Shown here: positions 1 through 10,111 of the stretch, in pieces
Layout: every line of letters begins with the position of its first letter
Position numbering within the stretch: the stretch's first letter is position 1
Source: Stereocaulon alpinum
Taxonomy: Eukaryota; Ascomycota; Lecanoromycetes; Lecanorales; Stereocaulaceae
Reading direction: 5' to 3'
NCBI GenBank assembly: GCA_018257865.1
Contig: JAEUBA010000069.1
Location: forward strand, 62,001-126,000
Length of the DNA stretch: 64,000 nucleotides
Notes under the pieces: model-generated
Databases searched by the model: none
Seen by the model: the letters and a program-made list of their open reading frames with translations, nothing else
Told to the model about the DNA's origin: nothing
Translations under genes and position numbers: made by a program

Positions 1-206
1 ATTGCAAGGTCGCTATGATCGGGCATAGCGATAGTCGTCGGAGTGCCCTAGCATCCAACAGATTCTAATCCACAAAATGTCCCGTCCTTTCCAACGCCGT
101 CGCCATGCCTAGATTTGCCCAATTCCAAAAAGCGCTCAGATCTATTCATCATCGCTAGTCTCTACCGTTTCTTCTTCTAATCTGCTCGCGTATCAGCACG
201 TATCTC

Positions 207-1870
207 TCAGAGAATAGGGAGTTCTGAAGTATACCGTTTCCGTCTTTCTTCATTCATCTCTCTATACGTACTCCAACTGAGCAGCAGAAAAGCCGCTATA
301 ATGAGTAAACCACCAGCAATAGCGGCATGAGTTAAAGGTTCGCCAGTGCGTAGCCAGTCCACGATAGCGACGAGGAAAATAGTGAGTAGTGCAGCGACTG
401 AAGATAGAACGGGTGAAGTAAGGGAGATGAGCACAAGGAAAGATCCAGAAAAGGTCGCGTTCGCCAACACCGAAATGGCCATCATCCACGCCGCCTCGCC
501 CTGCGGAAGCTCGAATGTCTCGATCCCCGATACGTGTAGCAGTGGCAGCGGTATCCACAGCACAAAGAGCGTAAAACACCCAATTAGACTCCCAAACGTC
601 ATGGCGAATATCATGCCTCGTCCCGGACTTGTTCCTTCTGGCGGACAGGCGAGTTTCTTATAAAGCACCTCGTATAGCCCATAAAGCACGCTCCCAATAC
701 CGATCACAATGTTTCCAGCCGACCTGTTGGGTGCCATTTCAGGGTCAGGGCCCCCACCCACTGCACCTCCTGATTTGCCTCCATGTACCGTAGGCCCTGA
801 GTCTCCATAGGCGACGATAAGAACGCCGGCTATAGCGACTGCAACCGAAAACATCTTGTCGAAGCGAAACTTGTCGTGGAGTAGTGGTATGCTAAACGCA
901 TAGGCGAAGAAAGCGGAGCAGTTGTAGATAGCGGTGAGGTCGCTAGCGGAGGTCATGTCGACGGCTACGTACCAAGATCCACCAGCCACGGTTAACGCCG
1001 TTGTAACGAAGGCGGTCATCTTGAGGATGTAGGGTACGGGCGAGGTGCTGGAGTCTCGAGCTGTAAGATGTACGTTCTGTGAACGGACCATCTGCGCTGT
1101 GGTGCGAACGACGTAGACATGGCGCCGCCAGAAGGCTTTCCAGGGTGTCCTCCATTTTGAGAGTCTGAGTATGAGGAGTTGTGTAGGCCAGAGCAGTGAC
1201 CACGAGCCGTGGGTCATGTATCTATACACAAGCAAAGTTTTAGCAGGCAGTCTCACAAGTAGACGGCTCTTATGTGTACTCACAGCATACAATAAGCCTT
1301 GTTCCAGTGGAGCTCATGTTGAATGTAGACCGCCGTCTCCGTCTGAATTACGAAGCTGACCAGGCTTATCAGCAGAAAGAAGGCCGCGTATGTATACTTC
1401 TTCCTCACAGCACTCGAACCCTCCATATCTGGACTGCGGCTCCGAAACGTAGCTTTCCTCGCAGCGAAAGCAGGTCGCGCGCTGCCGTTTGGGGAATCAT
1501 ACGAAAGTCTGCCTCTTTCATCCTTCAGCAAAGGAACGTGGGATTTGCCATCTACAGGCGCCCTATGCGCGGGCGTTCGAGCATCCATCCCGCCTTCCTC
1601 CTCCTCGTAGTCCGAGTCAGCTGCGTGTTCGCCCTGATAAGCGTGATCCCTTGATGCTTTCGAACCAGCACTATTTCTTGCAGAAGGTGGAGGCGAGGCT
1701 CTGGCTTTGGCTAGGCCAGGTCTGAAGGGCGAGGTTCTCCGAGATGGGGGTCGCGAGTGTGGGCTTGAGTTTGTTGAAGGGGGGGTATGGACATTAGGCG
1801 TTGGAGTGCTTGATGGGTAATTGGCCTCGAGAGCGGCGAAGGAAGCCAATGACTTGTTGTCTTTTGACAT
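207..1870 (-). CDS. DMT-superfamily (EamA/SLC35F-like) membrane transporter
   Basis: Two exons (1870-1284 and 1221-207) joined across a 62-nt intron with GTGAGT donor and TATAG acceptor; the junction restores an uninterrupted hydrophobic reading (KAYCM-LYMTHGSW). The 533-aa product has a disordered Ser/Pro/Arg-rich cytosolic head (about residues 1-155), then a run of membrane segments. These include YAAFFLLISLVSFVIQTE, and near the C-terminus VLSSVAALLTIFLVAIVDWL and AAIAGGLLIIAAFLLLSW. This is the layout of fungal drug/metabolite transporters related to nucleotide-sugar/SLC35F carriers; the substrate cannot be read from sequence. A Gly-rich loop (about GGKSGGAVGGGPDPE) interrupts the middle. 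The chosen start is the first ATG of the open frame, but an in-frame ORF lies directly upstream (1880-2203) and could be a spliced 5' exon. Family assignment is fairly sure; the N-terminus is not. Confidence 0.8.
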
Positions 1871-1879
1871 ACATGCAGG

Positions 1880-2203
1880 TCACACATGGAGGAGCGCAAT
1901 CGCTATGGGTGGGTTTGGGGCAGGAAGGTGAGCTGACTCGTGGAACGTGTTGTCCGCTCCCCACGAGACCAATGTCGGCTGCCTCGAGCTTGGTTCCTCT
2001 TCAGCCTCCACCGTGTAGGCTAAGGCAGAAATTTTGTCTCGATTAGGCCGTTGAGTTCCGAAAGGTCGGGATGGCAAGAGAAGTTCTGGCAGAGACATGT
2101 ATTTGGACTCCTTGAATACATGCCGAACCCCCCTGACCCCTGTCCGATCCTGCCTTACGCGCGCCTGTGCCGCAGCATTTTCGCGCCTCAACAAGGTACT
2201 CAT
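1880..2203 (-). other. Upstream in-frame ORF, possible 5' exon of the DMT transporter gene
   Basis: A 107-codon ORF starting at an ATG (2203) and rich in charged residues (it opens MSTLLRRENAAAQARVRQD). It ends at a single TGA (1880-1882), only three codons before and in the same frame as the transporter ATG at 1870. It may be a first coding exon joined by an intron I could not place unambiguously (a GTGTGA donor at the stop with a CTCTCGAG acceptor about 60 nt on would keep frame), or an unrelated leader ORF. No family recognised. Confidence 0.3.
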
Positions 2204-2551
2204 CCTGGGAGATTAGCTACTCTTACAGTTACTGCGTACTGCAGTGTTCCCGAACGTCATGGATATCAGGTCTCGGTATAACTTATTCCGTCCCAATTCA
2301 CAAAACAAGTCATGTTCAAGTCCTATTCACTAAAGTCCTGTAACGCGCATCCAAAGCCGCTTGCTGCATCCATCTCTCCCTCCCTAGCCATTTACACTCC
2401 CCTCAGCTTACGAGCGAACCAAGTGCTCGTGCTCTCATTGACCATCCAAGACGGCGGCATTATGGTATTGTAATGCTGAGATAGGACTATGCTGTTGGTG
2501 TTGTTCTCATGACCCTTGGTTCCAACCCACTCGTCATTAGTGGCGTGTCGC
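2204..2551. other. Intergenic, nothing recognised
   Basis: About 350 bases between the transporter leader and the stop of the SSN3 gene. It would hold the promoter of the former and the 3' UTR of the latter. No ORF, repeat or clear motif seen. Confidence 0.5.
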
Positions 2552-4040
2552 TCAATCCTTCATCCTCTTAGTGGGCCTTCCAGTAAGGCTATCATCTGGC
2601 AATCCGCCCCTCTTAGTTCCAGGAAGACTGCAAGTCCGAATGTCATTGTCGTCCGCACTGACTCGGCGGTGCGGATACTGAGTGGTCATTCCCTCAAAGC
2701 AATTGGCAGTCACCCTTTCTCCGTTCGCCGTAAAGTAAGGGTGCTGGAGTGCTTGCTCAGCTGTCAATCTCTTGGTTGGGTCATATTCCAGCAATTTCGC
2801 CAGCAAGTCGAGACCCTGTGGACCTGGATTTGCAGACGGTGGGGAGTCCGGGTAGCCTGTGCTCTTCAGGGTATTCCAATACCAAGCTTCCAGCCCCGTC
2901 TTTCCCTGGCTTGCTTCCCGGACGGCCGAGGAGACTGATTGTAATTGGGTGAATTCCGGTTGATGAACCAGACCTGGCCACTTCTCCTTCGTAGGCATGC
3001 CCAAAATCTCTACGATCTTTTGCATCTGATTCTTCTGGAATGGTACTGTCTTCTTGCTATCCATCTTAGCCTCCTCGCCTTTGAAGATCGGTCGCAGTGA
3101 AAGAAGCTCGGCGAAGATGCATCCCACAGCCCACAAGTCTATGGCAGGGGTGTAGTGCCTACTGCCGAGCAGAAGCTCTGGTGCACGGTACCATATCGTC
3201 ACCACTACCTTGTCGCCGCTAAACAAATTGTGAAGAGGCTTGTAGAACAGGCGAGCTAGACCAAGATCGCCGATTCTGACCTCCCCTTTTGATGTCACCA
3301 TGATATTGGCGGGCTTTAGGTCGCGATGGAGAACCCAGTTCGTGTGCAAGTAGAGTAAGCCGTTCAGTAGCTGGAAGAGTATGGACTTTATGGCAGATGC
3401 GGGGATTGGGTGTCGAGTGGGTTGGCTATGATGCTGAATGATTTGTAACAGATCATGCTCCGCGTACTCAAAGACCATGAAGATACACTTGTCTTCCAGA
3501 ATGATTTCGACCAAATGGATCATGTTTGGATGGGAAAGTTCGGAGCAGAGCGCCATCTCACGGCATGCTGATTGTGAGATGCCGGTGTATTGAATCGTCT
3601 CGCCTTCTTTGTCTGGTTTGAACCTGCAGATAGCGTATTAGACAAGCCATCCCGTGAATGGAGATAGGACAGACACACTTCTTGATAGCAAATTCGCCAA
3701 CCTGCCCATTAACACCAACAGCCTTGTAAACCCGTCCATAAGTACCACTGCTAATAAACCCAACAACCTTGTATCTGTCGAGAACCCGGACTTTGCTCGT
3801 ATAGCCGTTATTCGGCGGTGCCTTTCTGGCATCCTGTGACTCTGTAATCAAATCATCGTAAGCAGAGGCGTCAGGCGGAGCAACATTCGACTCTGTCAAA
3901 GGTTCTACATCCCCAGGAAAAGCCTCCAGATCAACAAGACCCCGTAGGCTTGGAGGGACATCAATCTGTTGAAGCTGCCGCAGAAATTCATCGAAAAAAT
4001 CAATAGGAGGCAACTCGGGGGGTTGGTTTGGCTCAGACAT
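2552..4040 (-). CDS. ssn3: Mediator cyclin-dependent kinase SSN3/CDK8
   Basis: Serine/threonine kinase of the Mediator CDK8 module (with cyclin C/SSN8, SRB8/MED12 and MED13), which phosphorylates RNA polymerase II CTD and transcription factors in the nucleus. Exons 4040-3679 and 3623-2552 flank a 55-nt intron; splicing restores AIKK-FKPDKEGE. The 477-aa product has a disordered head (1-85), a Gly-rich ATP loop SSGTYGRVYKA (98-108), the VAIK-type lysine at 120, SQSACRE in the C-helix in place of PSTAIRE, HRD at 220-222, DLG at 240-242 and the CDK8-specific block DKVVVTIWYRAPELLLGSRH. The C-terminus SLPGTKRGGLPDDSL is typical of fungal SSN3. The start ATG overlaps the stop of an upstream ORF (4254-4033), which suggests translational control. 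Confidence 0.96.
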
Positions 4041-4254
4041 GATGATGAATAGAAGATGAGGCTACAATGCTCGATACTGCTGTTCTTCTTTGCGTATGCC
4101 GGAAATCGAACAGGAAAAAGCGATCACCAGAAGAGTGAAGTGAAAGAGGTACTGACATACCATCAAATGCGGCCTGCACGCTCCTCTTCAGGCTCTGCGT
4201 TGCCTCCAACGCTCTTGCCGTTGCAGCTGACGAAGGGGGGTTTGTTCCACTCAT
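4033..4254 (-). promoter_or_regulatory. Upstream ORF overlapping the SSN3 start
   Basis: From the ATG at 4254 a reading frame runs to a TGA at 4033-4035, just past the SSN3 ATG (4038-4040), in a different frame (shared bases ATGTCTGA). A good intron with GTATGT donor and TTGTAG acceptor (4062-4160, 99 nt) lies inside. Because it is a multiple of three and stop-free, spliced (40 aa) and unspliced (73 aa) forms both end at the same overlapping stop. This is the arrangement of an inhibitory or reinitiation-type uORF. It might instead belong to a separate short transcript. Confidence 0.5.
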
Positions 4255-5041
4255 GGTCGTCGGTGGCTAATGTGTCTCTCGAGCAGTGTCACAGATCGTT
4301 TCTCGCGGATGTGTTTAAACAAGAAGCTTTACTTAGATATCATCTGATTTAATATCTCGAATATGCGAAGTAGAAGTTGGTGTCTATATCACTATTGGTG
4401 GCCGGTCGAAGAAGATGCATGGTACATAGATTTTGGGAGTTAGTAGACTTGCGCTATTTGTGCGCTACTGTACTATTGCCTTACAGTTCGGATTGTAGAG
4501 GGTTTCGAATGGGATCTTGCTGGAAAGAAGAAGAGATGGTCCACCGAATGGGGACAAGGCGTACTCCTTTAGCGCTAGTACCATTATTATGCCTCAAGCA
4601 TTTTATCTAATCCTCCACGTTGAGAGATTCGAGGGAATGACTACGAAATCAATCTGTACCACAAATGCTGAACCTCAATCTACTTCTAAATGTGTTCTCG
4701 GTAACAGTAATATGTAACTTGGAAACGTTGCAAGGAAGTCTCTAATTCGAACCAGTCATGTGTCAGAATCTACCCTGCATTCCTCCGTTGTGTTTCTTCA
4801 ATGCTATGCGTTTGATATACACTATATCATACAAGATATGAACGCCCCCAGCCAATGAAGGCATACATATTGTCAAATCGGCCCAGCTAGTACGTGGGTT
4901 ATAGACCGCCAACGCCATGCGCTTAATCAGATTCATCCCACCCGGTCATTGAAGACGAAGACCTTTGAGCCATGTAACCAAACCGAACCATGGTTCGAAA
5001 CCATCCCAAAACCTATTTACGTTGTTTGCTCCCCTCTTTCT
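4255..5041. other. Intergenic between SSN3 and IDO
   Basis: Upstream region of SSN3 and 3' flank of the dioxygenase gene. Only short chance ORFs; no motif, repeat or RNA gene recognised. Confidence 0.5.
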
Positions 5042-6620
5042 TTACCAGTGACATAAACCCCCCTCGCTGTCATCCATCCTCCATACTCCTGCCAATCCCA
5101 CAATTTCCAGCTCGCCATCCGCATGTTCGCCCATCTTTCCTAGCGCGAAACCTCTGGGCTCCCCTGCAAGTTCCGGAGGCCCGTTACTAAGAATCCTTTT
5201 GGCCCATGCGTCAACAGCAGGCTCACCCGTCTCATCTCTTGCTTGTTTAAGAAAAGGTATGAGGGCAGTGCCTCCAGTACCGCGCAGCTTTTTGGCTCCA
5301 GCACGGGGATTGTCAGTCCTCTGAGTTTTTTGGGTAGAGGCGGAGGCAAGGTTGACAGGCTCGGGCTGATTGTTGGGTGCCGAGCGAGGAGAGAAGGAAC
5401 GGGCATGAGATCGGGATTCGCGGGATTTGACAATGATGTACCGGGAGACTAGTTGAATATGTTTGTCGCGCAATGAGCGGAGCATGAACAAGCATGCATC
5501 GAATGCAACACTGAGTGTATGATTGGACCGGTGACACTCCACATATTCGCGGATGTTGGCGACAGAGGAGACGTCCTGGAGGAAGCGCCGATGTGGCCCT
5601 GGCATGTAGGAACGCATTTCATAGATGAAGCCATGGTTAGATGGGCGAGGGGTTGGGCCTTCAGCTTCGCTGTCCGTAGAGCTCTCTGAAGATTTCTGAG
5701 AACCTGTGGGGCGGTGCTCGATACCTAGGATTATGTCAAAGAATTGAATAAGAGAGGATTGAGCGTTGCTGCCACCGCCGTATTGAACGTAAGGGTCATC
5801 ATTGCCAGCGCCTGTGTCGAATACCACACCATTGGGCAGTCCTGCTTCTGCCATGTTCTTACTACCTGCAAGGAAAGGCCGAATCCGATGGTAGAAAACG
5901 TGCGGGTCGCAGTTCTCGTACATCCTCTCGAGTAATGTGCCCAACTCGTCCAGTATTTCTGCGAACTCTTGAAGACATACGGTCACTGTCAGGCTGTCGT
6001 TCTCTCGAGCCGCTTTAATGGCATCCAGCATAAGTGGTATAGTAGAGCCGCCTTGTGCTTCGATGGCTACTGACACCAAATAGAACCATGACTCATCTAG
6101 TGAACCTGTGAATGTAGCGAGTGTAGAGAGGTTCTCGAGATTGTAGATGCCATTCTCGGGGAAGATGGGCTTAAAGTTCCAAAGGCATACGCCAGCGTAA
6201 GTCGCGACTGTAGGAAGTTCGAGGTAATTGCACACTTGTATAAATGGTATAGAGATCGATTGTGGGACTTTCTGCAATGCAAGTCAGCCAAAGCACGGTC
6301 TCCGTTCCTCGGAACCCTAACAGGCGCACCTCTACTGGTCTGTCTCCGCCCCATATGTAGGCATGTGTCATAAAAGAGAGCAGTACGTATGCTCGCCTCC
6401 ATTCTGCCGGCTCTCGCAGTCTCGACGCTGTGATGATTGGAAGGGTCTCAATTGTTTGCCTCAGCCGTCTGCTTAGAAGTAGAGCCTGCAGATTTGAAAC
6501 AACTTGTTCCCATCTCTTGTAGTAAGGGTGACCTAGAGCCTCGAGTGGCGGCTCCTCTGGTAGGAAGCCATGCTTGCTTGAGATGCCATAGTCGTCTAGG
6601 CGAGGCACGGGTGGTAGCAT
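5042..6620 (-). CDS. bna2: Indoleamine 2,3-dioxygenase (heme; tryptophan to N-formylkynurenine)
   Basis: Opens the indole ring of tryptophan, the first step of the kynurenine route to NAD. Exons 6620-6330 and 6271-5042 are joined over a 58-nt intron (GTGCGC donor, TTGCAG acceptor), giving DRPVE-KVPQSIS. The 506-aa product shows the family signatures in order: HGFLP near the N-terminus, FMTHAYIWGG, WFYLVSVAIEAQG, FYHRIRPFLAGSK, the substrate/heme loop GGSNAQSSLIQFFD, EMRSYMPGPHRRFL, and the proximal heme ligand histidine in LRDKHIQLVSRYI (about His368). A 70-80 residue low-complexity tail follows. An acidic/Ser-rich insert after GIEHRP is usual in fungal IDOs. The start is set at the ATG (6620) before LPPVPRLDDYGIS; further upstream the frame only offers TTG. 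Confidence 0.95.
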
Positions 6621-7709
6621 TGTCTGATTGCCTGCGCAAGGCTGACCAATTGTTGAAGGCCCTAAATCAAATGACAAGGTCTTGCTAGGGTGGACAGTTA
6701 CTCGACTGCGATTATCTGTGGTCCTGGACGTCTCAACCGTGGCTGTGTAGCCTTGTGTGATGTTGCTGATCTCGGATTTTGATCTGTGGCGGCGGCCGCT
6801 GTCAAAATCAAATTCAGACCTATAAGCCGAATTTAGCGATACAGTGGACGTCTAGATCTAAGCGCAAAAAGAGAATGAGATCATAAGAGAAGGATGCGGC
6901 GGATGTGATGAATAAAGATAGAAATATATTATTCAGCATGGACACTGGTAGATGAAGCTCCGGAAAAAAGTCCAGGCACACGACCCCTCAGACCCTGGAA
7001 AAAGAGGCTCAAGAGCTCACAGGTCCGGAGAATGGCCCGTTGAAGTTAGAGACCCTTTGTTGCTGGACTATCCATATGCGAGGAGGCTGATGGCCCATGA
7101 TCTGTTTTGAGAGGATTATGGGAGTATCCGCAAAGCCCCGACTTCGGCCAAGGTCGCCTAAAGTCATCACGGGCGGAGAAAGGGAAGGTCATCAAAGAAC
7201 ATTGTTTAGCACCATGTCTCCATTGAATTTAGACCAGCCAATGATCCCTGGGGGTCATTATTGCACCAAGAGGCTTAATCGATCTGAAGGCCATGTCGTT
7301 GAGATTGACGCTGATGCATGTAAAAGGGTTGGTTATGAGACGCCGTCTCGGACCTGGTGGAGCCGCTTGTCCCAGCCTTGCAAGGCGAAAATTTCCTTTT
7401 GCCCCACCATCAGGCTTCAATGACGCCTTTGATTCGTATGCTTAAGGTAGATGAAAATAGTTAATAAATTATTGAAATCTTGGATGTCTTACTAAAATTG
7501 CCCTAGCTGAATTGAACACTACTCGCATGCCACTGCCTCGATATCCCCGTATGCTCCGCAAAGGAAGTCTTCAATTAATGTACATAGAATCAAGCTAATG
7601 TTCGGCCTCAATCTCAAGGTAATTGCTACACCCTCGTCGGACTCCGCCACTCCATGCAATGCTGGGTAATCATCACGTCGTGACCAGGACTGGGAATGCC
7701 ACCATCCTC
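6621..7709. other. Intergenic between IDO and NFS1
   Basis: 1.1 kb holding the upstream region of the dioxygenase gene and the 3' flank of NFS1. A NotI-like GCGGCCGC at about 6792-6799 and an AT-rich patch near 6910-6940. Short ORFs here (7097-7423) show no family features. Nothing else seen. Confidence 0.5.
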
Positions 7710-9313
7710 CTAGTGCTGGCTCCATTCAATACTGTCCAATGCAATGCCCTCTTGCACCAGCTCCCATAACGGGCTGAGCTCCCTCAAGAATGTGACCCTC
7801 TCCCTCACGGCTTTGAGAACGTAATCAATCTCGCTCTCCGTAGTGAATCTGCCAATTCCAAACCTGATGCTGCTATGAGCACTCTCGTCGCTATTCCCAA
7901 GGGCACGAAGGACGTAGCTAGGCTCTAGAGATGCTGATGTACAAGCACTTCCTGATGATAGGGCAATATCTTTCAGCGCCATCAGCAGAGATTCGCCTTC
8001 AACGTAGGCAAACGAGACGTTGATGCACCCCGGATAGAAGCGCTCGGGATCGCCGTTCTGGGAAGTGTGCTCGAGTGATAAGAGGCCTTTAAGCAAACGG
8101 TCAGAGAGCTTTTGGATTCGCTTGGAATCATACTGATGGACAGCGTTAGTGATGTTCAGAGGCGAGAATAGAATGTAGGGCTTACGGGCATCTCCTCCTT
8201 TGCTATCCGACAGGCTTCTCCAAATCCAACAACCAGAGGCGGTGCAAGGGTTCCGCTTCTCAGACCACGCTCTTGACCTCCTCCGCTGATGATTGGATCA
8301 ATTCTTACTCTGGGACGTCGTCGCACGTAGCAAGCACCAATACCCTTTGGTCCGTAGATCTTATGCGCTGAAATTGACATCAGATCTACATTCCAGGCAT
8401 CCACGTTGATAGGAATTTTCCCAACCGCCTGTGCTCCGTCGGTGTGGAAGAAGGTCTTCTTTGCTCTGCAGAGCTTTCCAATCTCCTCCATCGGTTGTAT
8501 AACGCCAATTTCATTGTTTACTGTCATGATACTGACAAGCGCAGTGTCTTTCCGAATAGCAGCATCCAACTCCTTCAGATCTATCAATCCATTCTGCTGT
8601 ACGGGTAGATATGTGACTTCAAACCCTTCCTCTTGCAAATGTCGACAGCTATCAAGTACACACTTGTGTTCTGTCTGAGTGGTGATGATGTGCTTCTTTT
8701 TCCCACTCCGCCCGAAAAACCTCGCCACACCCTTGATGCTCATGTTGTTACTCTCCGTTGCGCCACTTGTGAAGATGATCTCTTTCGGGTCGGCACCGAT
8801 GAGGTTCGCAACATGCTCTCGAGCTTGCTCTGTAGCCTTCTCGGTCTCCCATCCATATGCATGAGTCCGCGAGTGGGGATTTCCGTATAGGCCCGTAAAG
8901 AAAGGTAGCATAGCGTCGAGTACACGAGGATCGGTGGGAGTAGTAGCTTGCATGTCAAGATATATGGGGCGTGTTCCTTCGTCCATAACAGTAGCTTGTT
9001 TGAGGATGCCAGCTACCGGGCTCATCATAACGTCCGCTGACATCTCTGTTGCTGGCATTTGCACCTTCTCTGGCAACTTTCCCGTCTGAGCTATGAAAGC
9101 ATCCTGGTCGGCTTTGATGGCAGTCTCGACATTCACTTGCGCCTTGTTTGGCTTGGACTCCGAGACATAACATCGGTGAGCTGCTTTGTTTGCAGCAAAG
9201 ACCGCGGAAGTTCTCAAGTGAGGAGAACCTCTGATTAGAGCACTTGAGGAGGAGAAACGTCTCGACGAGAGCCGTGAGGCTTGTCTCATTACTACAGTCA
9301 TCGAACTCGCCAT
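7710..9313 (-). CDS. nfs1: Mitochondrial cysteine desulfurase NFS1
   Basis: PLP enzyme that takes sulfur from cysteine for iron-sulfur cluster assembly on ISU1 and for tRNA thiolation; works in mitochondria with ISD11 and acyl carrier protein. Exons 9313-8186 and 8132-7710 surround a 53-nt intron (GTAAGC donor, ATCAG acceptor), giving EEMP-YDSKR. The 516-aa product starts with a basic, Ser-rich presequence (ASRLSSRRFSSSSALIRG), then YLDMQATTPTDPRVLDAMLP, the PLP lysine in SAHKIYGPKG (Lys318), RLRSGTLAP-type loop QERGLRSGTLAPP, the catalytic cysteine in SSGSACTSAS (Cys440), and the eukaryotic C-terminus IEWSQH. An open frame with a GTG codon extends 7 codons further, but the first ATG fits a normal start. 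Confidence 0.97.
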
Positions 9314-10111
9314 AGTGGACAGATCAAAGGGCACAGAACGGTCGTTGGAAGCGGAAAGTTGAATGGGCGATCGGAGAAGGCAAATCGCCTCAGCCCTATG
9401 TTCAAGCTAACCAATAAGAGTCAAGGGCATTCGAGATGAACCTTTCCGAGGCACAGAATTCTTCAGAAACTTTTCCATCTTAAGAGACACAAATAATGAG
9501 GTGTACGCTGCAAGACGAGACTTTGGATATCGACTTCATGAAAAAAGGGTGATGAGACAAACCGAATTGACTCACCCGCCACTACTCGGCAATCTCCACG
9601 CACTTAAGGCGTCGTGGACCTGCGAAAAAGACATTAGTAACAGTATAATTACCATTATATCAGGCAATAGCGATTGTTTTCAAAGATAAGGACATGACTG
9701 TACAGATGTCTGCAGCCTTGGTCATCACAGACCTGTTCATGCGGCTAACTCGATGCCGTAGCGAGCGGCTATTTAAATTGCCGAAATTCCGTCAGCCAAG
9801 CATGCCCGACTTCGCAGAACTGTATCACAAGAGCTTATCCTCCGTCCAACATGACTGCCTGGCCCATGTCCTGCAAGCCGTAAAGCGTCGTCATCTCTTA
9901 ATCCAGTACCGGGGAATCCGCCGACGTCTACCGGAGCTGTGGCATATAGCCAACCTATCATCTATACATCATCGTGCATACCAGTGTCGACGCCGCTTGC
10001 GTATACATCCCTGAGACCACTCGGCTTGCCTACGAACCAAACCAGACATACTTGATCGGGGGATTCTAGAGGTATCCGGGCTTCTCTGGTTCTGCGTTGC
10101 TATTCGGTATA
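9314..10111. promoter_or_regulatory. Divergent intergenic region between NFS1 and RVS167
   Basis: About 800 bases between two head-to-head genes, so it should carry both promoters. Open frames inside (for example 9694-10014, plus) are Arg/His-rich and match nothing I recognise. No clear TATA box or repeat. Confidence 0.45.
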
